DNA of 62,457 nucleotides. Source: Teratosphaeria epicoccoides. Lineage: Eukaryota > Ascomycota > Dothideomycetes > Mycosphaerellales > Teratosphaeriaceae. The stretch is taken from the NCBI GenBank assembly GCA_021401465.1, contig JADDMT010000149.1, forward strand, positions 1 through 62,457. Reading direction: 5' to 3'. A model generated the notes under the pieces. It saw only the letters and a list, made by a program, of their open reading frames with translations. It was not told the origin of the DNA and did no database searches. This document shows, piece after piece, positions 35,944 to 49,255 of this stretch. A program made the translations under genes and the position numbers. The stretch's first letter is position 1. Each line of letters begins with the position of its first letter.

Positions 35944-37936
35944 ATAAGTACTACATAGCAAACTAGAAGGGGAACTCCTGCCCTAAGCAATGTAGGAAGC
36001 TCTCGCTAACGATCTAGTACTTCTTAGTTAGCTATTAACGTACTTGCTAACTACACTAAGGAGGACTCCCTAAAGGTCGGCAAGCTAGACTACTACTATA
36101 GCGACTAAGACAAGTTCGACATCTGGCTTACTTAAATAGACATGTACTTTAAGTTTAACGACATAGGAGAAGCATAGAAACCTCTCTTCGTAACAACCTT
36201 TATGTAAGGAAGAGCTTAGCACTAGATCAAACCTTTTCCTAGGAACTACTTAGATAACAAGGAAGATTTAAGTAGAATCTTTCGATCCTAGAACCATTTA
36301 AAGAATGCTATGAAGACAGTCTATAGAGTCTCGAACAAGATGTTAACCGCAGTTTAAGTTATTTAGCATATTACTTAGAAGACGTTAGCAGCCGAGTATG
36401 CGGCTAATTTCTAGGAGCACGCGTAGGTTACTAAATAGGATAACGAAGCCCTTTAAGTTATGTTCTAACGAGGCCTTAAGGACAATGTTAAAGACAAACT
36501 CATGTGCTATAGAGGACATATTAACAACCTCGGAGAACTAGTTAAAGTAGCGATTAAGCTAGACGACTAAAATTACGAAAGATTAATAGAGCGCTATTAC
36601 AACTCTAAGATCTCTAGAAAAGCAGGATATATGCTAGATAGACTACGCGGAGGATAGTCTCGACTAACCTATCAGAAATAACAGCGTGATCCTAATGTAA
36701 TAGACTAGCAGTTTAACGCTATCTAGAAGGGTCAGTCTAAAGGAAAAGGGAAACAGGGGAAGAGTTTACCCTAAGGAGTAGGAAAACTAACTTGCTATGC
36801 CTGTAGCAGAGAAGGCTACATAGCAAGGAACTATCGCGACAAGAATAAGGTACGACGCGGACAGAGTAATATGATGTAACAGAAGGACCTAGGCAGAGAA
36901 GCCTATAAAAGGATTAGTAAGCCAAGCTCCATTAAGAAAGCGCTAAGGACCTACGTAGAGGTAGTTACTAGAAGAACTCCCTGCACGAATAATAGATTAT
37001 AGTGTAGAGCCTATAATTAGGAACTCTACAAGGATCCATAGTGCGATATCTATGAAGAAGACAAGGAACTCCGTAACTACAAGAATGAAGTTAAATTAGA
37101 ATTTGCCTAGTTAGGGATATTACCTAAGGAACGCTTGCTAATTCTACTAGAACTACACGGCACATGCAGAGCTCTAACAAAACGCGAGTTTTGTATAATA
37201 GCAAGAAGGACTAGGCATGTACAACTAAGCCTTACATAAGAAGACGCAAGCCTTGAAGAAATTGACAAGTCTTGCTTTAATGATAATGACGAAGAAAACC
37301 AAGATCTAAGAACTTCATTCCCTTAAGAAGAGGCGCTTGAAGTAATTCGAGAAGTTCTAGAGTCCCCTTAGTAAGAGGAGGATTAGCAAGATAAGTCTAA
37401 GGAAGAAAGTCCTAATAAATTAGACAAATCCGATAAAGAAATCAAGGAGGGAAGTAACAACGAAATCCTTATGTTTATAGTAGATACGCTAGCACTAATA
37501 CGCGCATTGTTACTACACATTATAAGACAACATGAAGAAATATTCCTAAGGATAAACAATAAGCGACAAAGAATAAACCTTTAACTACACATTAATGATG
37601 CTATGAGCTAAATTCTGGAATTACCTATAACTAAAGATAGATTATGCTTATCATAACTTTGTTATAGAACGAATACCTATAGGAAGCATAGTTACCCTAT
37701 ATAGATACCTTTTACTAGACAACCGAAGTGTAGTAACTAGGGAAATGTAGGATGTAGTCAGAAGATTAAACTAATAATACTAGAAGGCGATTACCGCATA
37801 AGGATAATACGCACGTAACGAAACACTTAAAGAAGAACTATATACGCAAGAAGCGCTAAGGACAAAACAACAGATCCTAGGATAGTAAGAGTAACGTCAG
37901 GCTAAGAACTAGTTAGGAAACAGATCTACTCTCTAG
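35944..37936 (+). pseudogene. gag: A2 gag: capsid/nucleocapsid, inactivated
   Basis: Probable start ATA 35944 (former ATG; AGT ACT ACA TAG follows). Capsid-like text KLDYYYSDQDKFDIWL-type, DNKEDLSRIFRS and NNLGELVKVAIKLDD. The zinc knuckle at 36793-36834 reads CYACSREGYIARNY: the expected His and last Cys are both Tyr, the result of CAT-to-TAT and TGC/TGT-to-TAC/TAT changes. An acidic tail (NDNDEEN, SPQQEED-type) follows. The frame shifts by one base near 37620-37640, then continues (DYAYHNFVIERIPIGSIV) to TAG 37934-37936. Paired with A1 downstream. Confidence 0.85.
37915..37921 (+). other. A2 gag-pol -1 frameshift site (mutated heptamer)
   Basis: AGGAAAC with GGA AAC in the gag frame. The gag stop is four codons later, and pol is in the -1 frame. 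Same position as 415-421 in A1. Confidence 0.6.
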
Positions 37937-40900
37937 ATTAGAGCGTTCTAAGAGAGTTCCTTAACATTAAAAGCGCTTAAGCATTAATAGCAGTCTTCTA
38001 CACTAAAGTTATTGTTAACAGGCATAGGATAACTACCCTTATAGATTCTAGAGTAGACGGGAATTTTGCCTCCGAATCATTTATTAAGAGCTAAGGGATT
38101 ATAACCCGAAGTAGAGAAGAAGGAACATATGAACTTACTATAGCAGATAGGTCACTATTACCTAAAGTAGAGCGAGAGACAATACCGCTACTACTAGCTA
38201 TCTAATAGCACTACAAGGAAATTGTCTTAGATGTTATTAACATAGCTAGTCATGACATTATGCTAGGCATGCCTTAGTTAAGAAAGCATAACCTAGTAAT
38301 CAACTAGAGAAAAGGAGTACTTACATTTAGAGAATGCGATTACATGATTAGCATTCGTCCTACATAGTAGCAGTGTTCGCTAGTAGATAAGATTAACAAG
38401 CGTAGGACAACATATAAGACGTTTACATTAGTAGGAAGTATAGTATATACTTAACCTAAATTAATACCTCTATTAGGTTAAGAGGGTTAACATAATGATT
38501 ACAGGAAGGATAGAAGTTATACACTATTAAAGGATAACACTAGAATCTTAGACCTAGACATCTCTAAGGAGTATTGTAAGTAGAAACGACTCTTTAAAGA
38601 GGAGAGAGGCAAAGCTGCCTTACCTAAACATTAACTATAGGATTATAAGATACACTTGCAGCTAGGGAAGGAGCCTCTATAGGGACCTTTATACGCGATG
38701 TCTAAGAAAGAGCTTAAGACCCTAAATGAATAGCTAAAGGAGAAACTAGAAAAAGGCTAGATATAGAAGTCGACATCCTTAGCAGCCTTACTAGTAATGT
38801 TTGTTCTAAAAGTAAGCAGGAAACTACAACTAGTAGTAGATTTTAGATGACTAAACGACATCATAATTAATAATTAGTACCTATTACTAAACATCAAAAA
38901 AATGCAAGACTAATTAACTAGGTTAGATTAGTATACAAAGATTAACTTACGTAATGCGTTTTACGTAATATGCATAGTACCTAGATACAAATAGATGACT
39001 GCATTCTAGACAAGATACAGACTTTACAAGTTCTTAGTTATGCTAATAGGACTAACAAATACCCTAGCGTCATATTAGGACCTTATTAATAAAGTCCTTC
39101 GAGAACTTCTAGATTTGTGCGTTATAGCATACATGGACGACATTCTAGTTTATACTAGGGGAAGTCTTAACAAGCACGTATAATAAGTACAAGATATCTT
39201 TAAACAGTTAAGCTAAGTAGGGTTTAAGACTACACCGGAAAAATGCAAGTTCTACAAGAAGGAAGTCAAGTTCCTTAGATTTATTATTAGTATAACAGGA
39301 ATCTAGATCGATCTAGAGAAGACAAAGTCGATACAGGAATAGCTAACACTAATATGCGTCAAGGACATATAGGCATTCCTAGGATTAGCTAACTATAACA
39401 GGAAATTCATTAAGGGCTATTCTAAGACATTAGTACCCCTAATAGAGCTTACAAAGAAAGGCAAGAAATAGAACTAGAGCTAAAGGGAAGATTTAGCATT
39501 TAAGCAACTAAAGGAATAGTACGCTTTAGCACTAACGCTATAGCTATTTAATAGAGAAAAAGTAGTCTAGATAGAAACAGACGCGTTAGACAGAGCTATA
39601 GGAGCATGCCTTACGTAAGAGCATAACAGGAAACGACACCCTGTAGCCTATTACTTAAGAAAGATGTTACCCGCAGAATAAAACTACGACATCTATGATA
39701 AGGAGCTACTTGTAATAGTTGCATTATTGTAACACTAGCGAGTATATGCGGAAGGAGTAAGGAGTCTTACGATTCTTTCTAATTACAAGAATCTGACTTA
39801 CTTTACTATGACTAAGGTACTAACCTAAAGACAAGCCCGCTAGTCGGAGCTGTTAGGGTAGTACAAGTTCAAAATCCGCTATACCCTAGGACGTGAGAAC
39901 GGAAGAGCCGACGTACTAAGCCGCTATAGCGACTATATAGAAGGTTAGGAACTATTGTAAGAGAAAATACTTAAGGCAAACAAAGATAGAAGCCTTAGTG
40001 CTAACACTAAGGAGTTTAACACTATTATGCAAGTTCTTTAAGATGACAAAGAACAGTTCCTAATTAAACAAGGGAAGTACTAAGTACCTAAGGAACAAGT
40101 TATAGAGTGTATATGACAACATCACGATAGGCTAGGAAATAGACACCCTAGAGTTTTAAAGATAATAGAATTAGTTAAGCGAAGCTTTAGATTCCTATAC
40201 ATGCGACAACAAGTTCTAGAGTACATTAAGAAATGTCTATAATGCTAACGAAACAAGGCTAGTAGACATAGCCTATATAGACATATTCAGTTTAGGATAC
40301 TACTAGAACAACTATAGGACGAAGTCATAATAGACTTGATCACGAAACTACTAGAGTCTAAGGACCTAGTCACAGGACATAGCTATAACATGATACTAGT
40401 TATAGTCGATAGGCTTACGAAATACACATACTTTATTCCTACTAAAGAGACAAGCATAGTAGCATAACTTAGGTACCTTATACTAAACAGACTTGTGTAA
40501 TACTATAGATTCCTAAGGACGTATATTACAGATAGGGACAAGCTCTTCACATCGAACTATTAGAAGACGCTTACAGCGACACTCGGAATTAAGTACAAGC
40601 TCTTAACGGCATACTATCTACAGACAGACAGCTAGATAGAAATCAAGAACTAGGCCTTAGAGGTATATTTATGACACTACGTTAACTACGCACAGATTAA
40701 TTAGGCATTACTACTACCTATAGCATAACTTACACTAAATAATTAATAATCTGAGACTACAAAACAATTACTATTCTTTGCTAATTTTAGGAAATATCCG
40801 CGACTATTTAGGGAATAGTGTTTATAACATCTACATGCAGACAAGGCAATAGTCGCTTTAGAAGACTTAAAGCAGGTGCATAAGGAATTACAAGGGGCAA

Positions 40901-41414
40901 TTACTAAGTCTTAAGAGAAGATCATAGTATAGTATAACGCTAAACGAAAAATGGCACCTTAGCTAAAGAGGGGGGATAAGGTCTACCTCCTAACGAAGAA
41001 ACTAAGAACCTAGAGATTAACTAGAGCCTAGACTATGTGAAAGTCAGGCCATTTTTGATTAAAGAGTCTAGAGGACTAGTTAACTACTAACTTAAGCTAC
41101 TAGCAGACGCGAAGATATACCTAGTCTTCTACATATCATTACTAGAACTAGCGGACCCTGACATACCCTTGTAAGAGACATTTCATTATAAGTCTTAAGA
41201 AGAAACCAAATTTGAAGTCAAAAGAATTCTAGACTATAAAAACAATTAGTATCTAGTTAAATAGAAAGGATATCCGGACTCTGAGAATACCTAGGAACTA
41301 AAGAACCACATGACAAACTACTAGGAGAAGATCCGAGAATTCGAGAAAAATTGAACCTAGACCTACTAAGAATTAGTAACACGTAAAAGGACTTAACAAG
41401 AAAACAAAAGATAA
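37915..41414 (+). pseudogene. pol: A2 pol: protease-RT-RNase H-integrase-chromodomain polyprotein, inactivated
   Basis: Protease at 38044 (LIDSRVDGNFAS; active-site Gly mutated to Arg). RT with Y-M-D-D at 39130-39141. RNase H with ETDA at 39574. Integrase with D 40333, D 40531 and E 40639 (D-35-E). Chromodomain near 41235-41390, in which the second Trp-type codon of YLVKWKG is now TAG. The stop is TAA 41412-41414. A one-base deletion near 41025 shifts the chromodomain frame relative to integrase. Many TAG/TAA replace Trp and Gln. Confidence 0.94.
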
Positions 41415-41984
41415 GCTACATCTTTCATTTCCTTGCCTGATTTAATAACGCCGACTTACAATTATATATTTCCTTGCGTATTAGAAGACTAGCCTATAAC
41501 ATCTTTAAAAAAAAAAAGGAGAAGGAACTCTAATTCCTTTAAGAACAGACGAAAGCTCTTAGAAGTTAGGAACACTACTACTTTCTAAAGGACTAACCTC
41601 CTAAGCAATGTAAGCAATCTTCGTATTTAAGCGCTTGTTATTCGTAGAACGAACCTTCTTGTTCTAATTAATGTAAGCTTAGATCTCTAACATACGACTA
41701 AAGAGACAAAGAGCTTCTTATGTCATCTCATCTATCTCTTTCTTATTAGCCTCGATTTTAGCGGCTAGCTTATTGTCTACACGATTAAGCTTATCCTATG
41801 AGGAAGTAACATACTCTCTCTTGTAACAGGCGCATTTGGCGCAAGGCATAAGGGACAGGTTAGCAATGAAAATATAATAGCAACCTTGTTTAGAACAGAA
41901 ATTGCAAGGCTAGAAAGCTAGAAGAGGATTAGCAAGAATGCAGCGATAGCAAGCTAGACAGTTAGTACTTTAACGAGAAGACAT
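41393..41984 (-). pseudogene. A2 antisense ORF: Cys-rich coiled-coil protein of unknown function
   Basis: Minus strand from ATG 41984-41982 (MSSR, as in family B), then PLLAF, PCNFCSKQGCYY, PCAKCACYKRE and a long charged helix with KIEANKKEIDEMT. A run of 11 A at about 41507-41517 replaces AAAAGAAAAA of A1, adding one base and shifting the last part. The tail overlaps the end of pol (41393-41414). Conservation of start, cysteines and helix between A1 and A2 supports a real gene. Confidence 0.75.
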
Positions 41985-42056
41985 TATTAACCTCTAAAAG
42001 AAAAGGCAAGGTTAGCTTATATTATAACTTAAACGCTTTGAGGACAAAGCTAGGCT

Positions 42057-42066
42057 AGAAGGGGGA
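42057..42066 (+). other. A2 polypurine tract
   Basis: AGAAGGGGGA, three bases before the 3' LTR. Confidence 0.75.
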
Positions 42067-42069
42067 TAG

Positions 42070-42540
42070 TGTTACAGATTAAATCCTAACACATAAGTAG
42101 AAGCTACTACAGCGTGTCATTTAATGTCGAATGATTCTAAAGGACAAGCTAAGCTAAAAGGAGAAGGACAGACAGCGCCGCAACTTGAATGAGTTAGAGG
42201 AGTATACATACACTTACTATATAAAGAGACTACTAAGGAGTAAGCGCTTACGCATATGCATACGCTCATAATAGCAAGCGCTTACCTTAGAGCAAGCGCG
42301 TACTACAGCGAGCATGTATAGCGTAGCAAGCAGCTACAGATTTCCTATGTATATAGGAAGACAGGATAGACTCTAGTTTAGACTATGTTTAACTTATGTT
42401 ATTATCTTACTAATTAGACTTCAACCTTTGTTCTATTTAGATTACATCGTTCCTGTTTACTATTACCTCTCTAAAGAATAATTACCCTACGTGATTTAAC
42501 TATTCCTCTTAAGGCTTAGTTAATAGCGAGGTTAGTAACA
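42070..42540 (+). repeat. A2 3' LTR (471 bp)
   Basis: Full-length partner of 35456-35926. Ends GTTAGTAACA. Confidence 0.95.
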
Positions 42541-42545
42541 CTCCT
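42541..42545 (+). repeat. A2 target-site duplication, right copy (CTCCT)
   Basis: Matches 35451-35455. Confidence 0.93.
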
Positions 42546-44178
42546 ACCTGTACATAACAATCATTAGTACTAGAGTCCTGCCAAAATAGGCCATAGTAGC
42601 AGAGTAGTCAAGCAGGCGTATTCTGACAAAAGAACCTCCTGCTATTAACACCCTTGCTGCCTATATATATAGTATGCGTACTATACCTTCTATAATAATT
42701 AGTAGCCTATACAGCTCTTCTTGACGTTTAACTCCTTATGCTATATGCCTCGCTAGCTACCTAGAAGTAATAATAAGCATGCACATACAATTATGCTAAT
42801 ATGTTGTTATCTGCTTGCATAGTAGCCTCCTAAGTCTTAAAGTACTTATTACTATTTCATATTCTGTCTCTTCATGTAGTTCTTAAACGTAACACCTACA
42901 TCCCTATCACTAATCTTTACTCTCTAACATCTATCCCTGCAATCATTTCTCTCTACATTGTTGTCTTAAGTTCCTAAATAGGAAAGAGTGTACTATGCTA
43001 GCCCCTAAAACTAGAAATTATTAAATAGACGCAAGTAACGTTAATATTAAATATTTGGGTCTGTTATAGAATCTAGGCAAAGTAGTAATACGCTAAAATC
43101 TTTGCAGCTAAGGACGCCTTAAGCATTTGTCGTTATATTATCATAGTCTCTTATAGCTCCTAATACTAGTAGTAGCGCGTAAAGGCATATCTCTATCATG
43201 CTCTTTGCTATTGTTATTGCCGCCTAACTCATCTATCTAGAACGTCTATTACTATCATTATTATGTTATGAAGAACATCTTAGACCTATCCTTATACTCC
43301 TCTACCTAAATCTTGAAATCCTCCTCCTACTCTCTACCTCCTTCCTACTATGACTCCTGTCTAAGCCAAACGTTAAAAGTCGCCTTTAACTTCTACGCCT
43401 TTGCCTATAAAAGCCTCTCTACTATGCTGCCTATAATTAAATAGCTTAGAAAAGCTCTCTACATATCTTTCTCTAGGCTAAGACTTAAGTTATAGGAAGG
43501 TTTAGAGGTTAGTTATTTGTAGCTACTAAAGCGCTATAAGGACAAATTACAAGCGAAGTAGTAGGAAGGTTGTTTGCGTATCTCGCGCGTAAATGCTATC
43601 AAGATAGATAACCTTCCTATGCTTAGGCTTAGTCATGTTAGGGTAGAGGAGAGAACTAGGAGAAGACAGCTTCACGTAAGTATCCCTAACATCTTCCTAT
43701 TACCCTAAAAGCCCTTTGTTACCTTACTTTCTATTACTATCTACTACCTCTCCTTATCTACGTCCCTATTGCCTTAATAGCGCTACTATAGACCTTGCGC
43801 TAGAGCAAAGAAAGTAGCAGACATATGTCTAAGCTTTCTCTCTAGATTAAACTAGGTCTGTAGTATAGCCTAGTATCTACATCTATAGCTTAAACCTTAA
43901 ACTAGCAGGATTAGCTTTAATCTCAAATTAGCGGAATAGATCGAATCTTAAACTAGCAGAACAGCCTAATTGTTAAACCTAACATTCCTAGGAATCCAGA
44001 AAAGCGAGTTATAATAACGCGCCTATAATGTGTACTACTGCCGCTACTACTGCCGCTATAGTAGTAGTAGTAGCAAGACAATCGTGATTTGTCTAGTAAA
44101 CATTAACTATAGTCCCTTGCATATAAGACTAGAATCTAGCCATTATCGCGAGTTAGCTAATACTATGGATCTCCTAAA
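42546..44178. other. No gene identified
   Basis: Mutated DNA. It may hold the N-terminal part of the hAT-like remnant that follows, but no frame is supported. Confidence 0.35.
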
Positions 44179-44760
44179 CAAGGTAGGCTAAAGTGTAATT
44201 AAGACACTAAGGGACTAGAAGAGGATGTTACTAACGTCTTACTTATTTCTATTAACGATCTAAAAGAACTATGACAATGCATTTTAACACCTACTACCTT
44301 GACTGCTAAAATCTGACATAATGAGCTAGAAGGTAGTATAGACTACCTTTGCCTAATGTTATCCTTATATCGTTCTACCTCCTATATAACTAGTTTCCTG
44401 CTAACCTAGTCTCCTATAGCTACTTACCTCGTTCTCCTGTTCGGCTCTTCTGTACCCGCGACAGCCGAACGCCTCTGCAGAAATGCACGTTACTTCTTAA
44501 GTAGGAAGGGTAGTACCTATTAAACGCCCTAAATCTCTTCTAATCTAGGCCTATTAAAAGCTAAACAGCTTCTAGCCCTAGCTGTCTTAACTGCAACCTG
44601 TGCCTGTTATTACTTAAGACGCTACTAACAAGGGACAGTCGACTTCTCCTGTAGCTTTAATAGCGTTATAGAGTACCTACTAATACTACGCATTATTAAC
44701 ACTATCTACTCTCCCCTAAGTAGAGATCTAAGGACTTTTTCGATATCTGTTAATAAGTAG
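44179..44760 (+). pseudogene. Possible hAT-type transposase C-terminus
   Basis: In the frame of CAA 44179 the reading includes GLEEDVTNVLLISINDLKEL, then near 44430-44510 SSVPATAERLCRNARYFLSR followed by KG. The pattern P-A-T-x-E-R-x-x-x-x-A-R, with a short basic stretch after it, resembles the dimerisation domain at the C-terminus of hAT transposases (typically 'PATxxxxERLFSxAR'). The stops present are mostly TAG/TAA. No DDE residues, zinc finger, terminal inverted repeats or 8-bp duplication were found. A chance match is possible. Confidence 0.35.
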
Positions 44761-45879
44761 TGTCAAGTCTAAGGATAATGTGATTAGTATTACGCCTCTA
44801 ATATTAACGCAAGCTATTACTATTACTATAAAGTCTAGGTAATTATACTAAATATAATACCTTCTTCTAATTCCTTTACTAAGCTTTTCCCCTTAATAAA
44901 GCCTTTATAATATCTGACTCCTATAGTATCTTAAACTACTACTAATGTTTGCTTAATAATCCTAGAGTAATGCAAAGCTACAGGTAATAGCAGGGGTAAT
45001 AAAGGTAATGCTGTTGTTTAAGGGGGCTTTTAAGGAGAGAGTTATAGAGCTTAAGGATATAGATTAGTTAGCAAAGGTAGCTTGCCTATTATTCTATAGT
45101 GCTATCTTCCTATGCCTTAGGATAGATTTATTGTCCTTATAGGCAGGAATCCTGCTCTTACGCCTACTAGGTATGTCTGTAATACTTGCGCTTATACTAG
45201 CGCTTAGCTATAGCTAACCCCTAGCTCTTTACTAGCTCTAATTATGTTAAGGTAGCATAGTAGAGCTTAAATATGTCTCTCTTGTCTATAGATAGTCTTA
45301 CTGCCCTTTTACTACTTAAGCCTCAAGTATAGCTCCTTGTTATATAGGAAAGTCTTGTTATTTTTTTAAGATTCTACTCCTTTGTAGTACCTTTCTCTTC
45401 CTCTTCTTATAGCTTAGCCTTAATTTCCTTGCATGCTTGCTAGATTATAAGCTAATACTAGTATTCTGTCTGTTATATATAATGCTTACTACTATGCTCT
45501 CCTATGCCTTTATCTTTATCCTTCTAGGTATTAATGTACTCTACATAATCTACATGCGTTAAACTATAGCTTATCTGTACTACTATACTTGTCTCTATAT
45601 GCACATGAGCTCTGTGATTCTGCATCTAGATGCTCTAAATCATGCTAGCTATGCCTTCACATACCTGTCTGATGTCATGTGCGGCTTATTCTATCTTTCG
45701 TCCTAGGCCTCTGACGTAGAGTGTTAACAGTCTGCCCCGCATCTTGCCCCGCATTAGGGTCCGAGGGGTCTAAGATCTTGACAGAAAAAGTCAAAACTTT
45801 TTAATTTTTAGACTACACTAGCCACGACTTCTGACAAAAGGTGTCAGACCTGTTAACTTTAAACTCCGCAACTCTAAAC
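44761..45879. other. No gene identified
   Basis: Mutated, T-rich DNA. No supported frame. Confidence 0.4.
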
Positions 45880-46230
45880 ATGACTTCTCATTCTCATTTA
45901 GGATGCATGAAGGCGTAGTAGAGCTAACAAAACGCTCTAGGCTTCCTTGTTTGCTCTGACAATAGGGATCTAGCTTTGTCGAAGCTAGCTACACATTACT
46001 ACTGTTAGCACTACTGTTACCTGTTCGGTCCTACTTCCGATTACGAATCAGTTTAACAAGGCTAGTCTGTTCTTAAGAGAGCCGCTCCTGTTACCTCTAG
46101 TCAGTCCGTTTTACAAGGACAACTCCGTTCTGTGACGCTAGTCCTGTTACCTCTAGTCAATCTGTTTGACAAGGACAATATAATCCGTTCTAGGAGGCTA
46201 CTCCTTGTCCGCCTGACAGGCTTATTTAGC
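45880..46230 (+). pseudogene. Possible coding remnant, unrecognised
   Basis: From ATG 45880 (MTSHSHLGCMKA) the frame reads NALGFLVCSDNRDLALSKLA and later RAAPVTSSQSVLQGQLRSV, with about eight stops, ending at TGA TAG near 46230. A direct repeat of CCTGTTACCTCTAGTCA lies inside. The character is coding-like but no family is recognised. Confidence 0.25.
46089..46197 (+). repeat. Imperfect tandem duplication of about 57 bp
   Basis: CCTGTTACCTCTAGTCAGTC (46089) and CCTGTTACCTCTAGTCAATC (46144) each continue through CAAGGACAA, CCGTTCT and GGCTA or CGCTA. A shorter related piece precedes them near 46055. Confidence 0.65.
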
Positions 46231-46699
46231 GCCTGATAGCGTAACCGCCCTAAGCTTTGTATCGCATTACCGCCCCTTCGCGATTGTTACTAGGGCGCGC
46301 TAGGCCCTAGTTAACAAGAGTACTTACAACGTTAGCTAGCTATGCGCCTACATACTAACAACCCCCTTCAGAAGATAAGCGCGTATCCTCGTGAGTCCCT
46401 TAACGCACTGCAGAAAGTACGCCTGCCTATTATCCCCGACTAAAACTTTCTTAACTATTTAGTCTTCTTCTTTTTGCCTTCGCATTACTTAATATTTAGG
46501 TGCTTAACTAGCGATACGACAACTCTTTGTAGACGCTACGAGAGGCATGCACGAAGTGTGCTGTCAGAGGTCTAATTAAGAAGTGTAGTAAGTTAGAGGC
46601 GCCTATAGCTGCTTAAGTAGAGACGGAATCTTGCTAGCTGTTTGACTAAGAGCTTAGGCGTAAGATTGTTAAATCTCCTTGCTTCCTCATGACGCTCCT
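46231..46699. other. No gene identified
   Basis: Slightly CpG-richer DNA without a supported frame. Confidence 0.4.
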
Positions 46700-47789
46700 A
46701 CGCTCCACGATACTCTTAGAACAGGCAGCCTAGCTGCCCATTAGTCAGAGTCCCTCTCTGAGTCCTCGTTCAGGATAACTTACACGCCCTCCTAAGAAGG
46801 ACGCAGGATACTCCGGATGCGACAGTGCTTGCCTCTTGTAACCGAGTCTCTGTTAAGCCTAAGCAAATCATGCCCCTACCTACGTCGCTACAGCTAGCAC
46901 TAGTATAGCTCTAGCTAAGCAATACGACCGCGGTAGGCTAAACCCTAGAGTAGGAGCCAAGCGATTACAACCCTCTACTAGACAAGCTTACATGTGAAGC
47001 AGCGAGTAATAACCTGTAGTATTAAGCTGCTATGGAGTAGCTACACGCCAGAACAAGAACGGAGGTGCTAGCGGTGTTGCCACGAGCCAAGGTAGACTCA
47101 CTCGAGGAGAGCATATGACTAGGCGTAACGTAGAGAGTTGTAGTCGAGGTTCACGGGAGGTAGAGGTTAGTGTATAGCATTTCGGTTTTGCTGCCTAGGA
47201 ATCAGGACTGCTATCATGCTAAGAGACTATGCGAGCATCTTTAGGATTAACGAGGAGCTCATGCTGCGTCTCGAACTACGAATGCGCTTCTCCCTGTTAA
47301 TCCTAGTATCTTCTCCCTATGTCCTATACTGCTAAGCGATTCAGCGACTATGATCCTTTCGCGCGCTTTAACGCCGCCATATCTAGCGACTCCCGGCCTG
47401 CCGTTTTCTAAACCCCTTTCGCTAGTAGTGCGGTAACTAAGGCTAAGAGCAACTCGCTTCATTCTCGAGCTCGAATCTTTGTCAGAGCTACAGATCTGTT
47501 TTACCTCCGCATAACGTAGCCGTTCCTTAGCGCTCCTTCATTAGCTTCGCTAGCTAGCCCTTGACTATACAGGACGACAGCAGTCTGCAGCTCTCCTACC
47601 TCTACAATTAATAGCTACGAGTAGAGTTATATCTCTTCCTACTAGGTCTGTATTATATCTTACGGCTACTTGTGTCTCTAGCTTACTTGTCTCTACTATA
47701 AAGCATAAAGTTAGGACCTCCTTTATGTATATATAAGGCAAAGTGCGCCCTAATTCTAGCGTTCTCGCGCTCTCTAGAAGATTAAACAT
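46700..47789 (-). pseudogene. Possible minus-strand coding remnant, unrecognised
   Basis: One minus-strand frame holds two stop-free stretches, 47789-47565 (MFNLLESARTLELGRTLPYI...) and 47462-47259 (MKRVALSLSYRTTSERGLEN...), separated by a short stop-rich piece. It stays fairly open to about 46700. Base composition is richer in CpG here than in surrounding DNA. There is no motif or related copy, so this may be coding relic or chance. Confidence 0.25.
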
Positions 47790-49255
47790 AGCTACAAAGA
47801 GTACGTTACCCTTTTTATTGCTTGTAGTCTAGGAGACTACAAGAATGTGATAAGTTCTCTAGTTATAACTAACAGATCCCTTTAAGGCTAGATTTAGCTT
47901 GCTTGTATCTACATGATAGCAGTGTTACTATTATTAGTAACTATGACATGCTTGTCCTTCGCTAAGATGTATAAGCTATCCTTAAGCAGAGAATAGGTTA
48001 GTAACATAGCGTTCTTGTCAAGTTATAGTACGCTGTTTAGGATTAGCGAATAAGGAGCAAGGGTAGCTATAGTAACTATGACTATAGCGTTATTATTAGC
48101 GCAAAGTCTTTCTAGGGTAATTTCGCTTTTGCTGACATAGATACTAGTCTTGAACTTGATTCTTTCCGTAGTTAAGAAGTCAGGATAGTGCTACACATTG
48201 TTCTTATTAAGCTCTAGGTCAGGAGTACTAGACATAGGCAGACTACTAACCTCATAGAGAGGCGCCTTGTAGCTAGCTTCGTTAAGCATCGTTACTACTA
48301 TCCTATGTCTAGTGTTTAGATTCAGGGTAAAGTTAGCGGCTTCGTTAGTAGAGTTATTTACATGAGTACATTAGCAAGTATTATGGCAGCCTGATAGCTA
48401 TAGTCATTTAGGTTAAGGTTAAGATTATTCCTATTACTTCGAAATTACACTAACTATTATAGCTAAGAACATCTCCTATAATGTAACAGTCCTTTACACG
48501 GGAGATCCTTTCCTTGTAGCTATAAAGAGGGAATTTCTAGCACGTCTAGACTAGCTATACGTATGTCGTAACTCGTGCTCCTACATCTCTCGCTAGTAGA
48601 CATTAGCAACAATGCACACATCCTGTTTAAAGAAGCTGTAGCCTAGTAGGTTCTCTACGTAGCAGGCCTTACTGTTTACAGCTATACATAATAGGATAAT
48701 AGTCTCTTCCTCCTAGCACGCTCCTTATATGCAAGTCACGATAACTTTGCGTTATAGCTAGCTTACCTGTAAAGCCTAGTGTAGTAGCCGCTACATCGTG
48801 TTTCTTTTAAGTGTAAGCAGAACGGATTAGTGTAGCCGCAAGTGCAAGCTTCTAGCGTCGAGCTGCAGCCTATGACGGCTAGGCTAGCTAGTAATCAAGC
48901 AAATGTGATGACATAATAGCCGGCATATTAAAGTAGAGCATCTAGATTAGTATAGTACTTAAGTAGTAATAGCCTATAGACAAGGCAAAGTTCCTTATAG
49001 CAAACTTTAATAACTACTTTATTAAGCCTCCTTAAACAGCTAGAAGCTTTAGACACTTTTTCCTATAGCTTTAGAGGCCGCTTAATTCTAGTTTACTAAT
49101 CCCTTTCGCTACGATAGAGGCACTATCTAGGCTTTAGCTGTTAACAACAGAGAGAAGTCCTTAGATTTAGATGCATTTAGGCCTATAAAGTAGTATAAGC
49201 TACAGAATATAGGAGGTAAGAGCAAGGCGTTCCTAAACGCTACTTCTAAGGTTAC
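47790..49255. other. No gene identified
   Basis: Mutated DNA up to the B2 target site. No supported frame or RNA. Confidence 0.4.

Larger units (their letters stand above)
35456..42540 (+). mobile_element. A2: full-length family-A Ty3/gypsy chromovirus
   Basis: A 7085-bp element with two 471-bp LTRs bounded by TGTTAC and GTAACA, flanked by CTCCT duplications. Order: gag, pol (-1 frame), antisense ORF, polypurine tract. It is collinear with A1 and heavily mutated. Confidence 0.96.
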
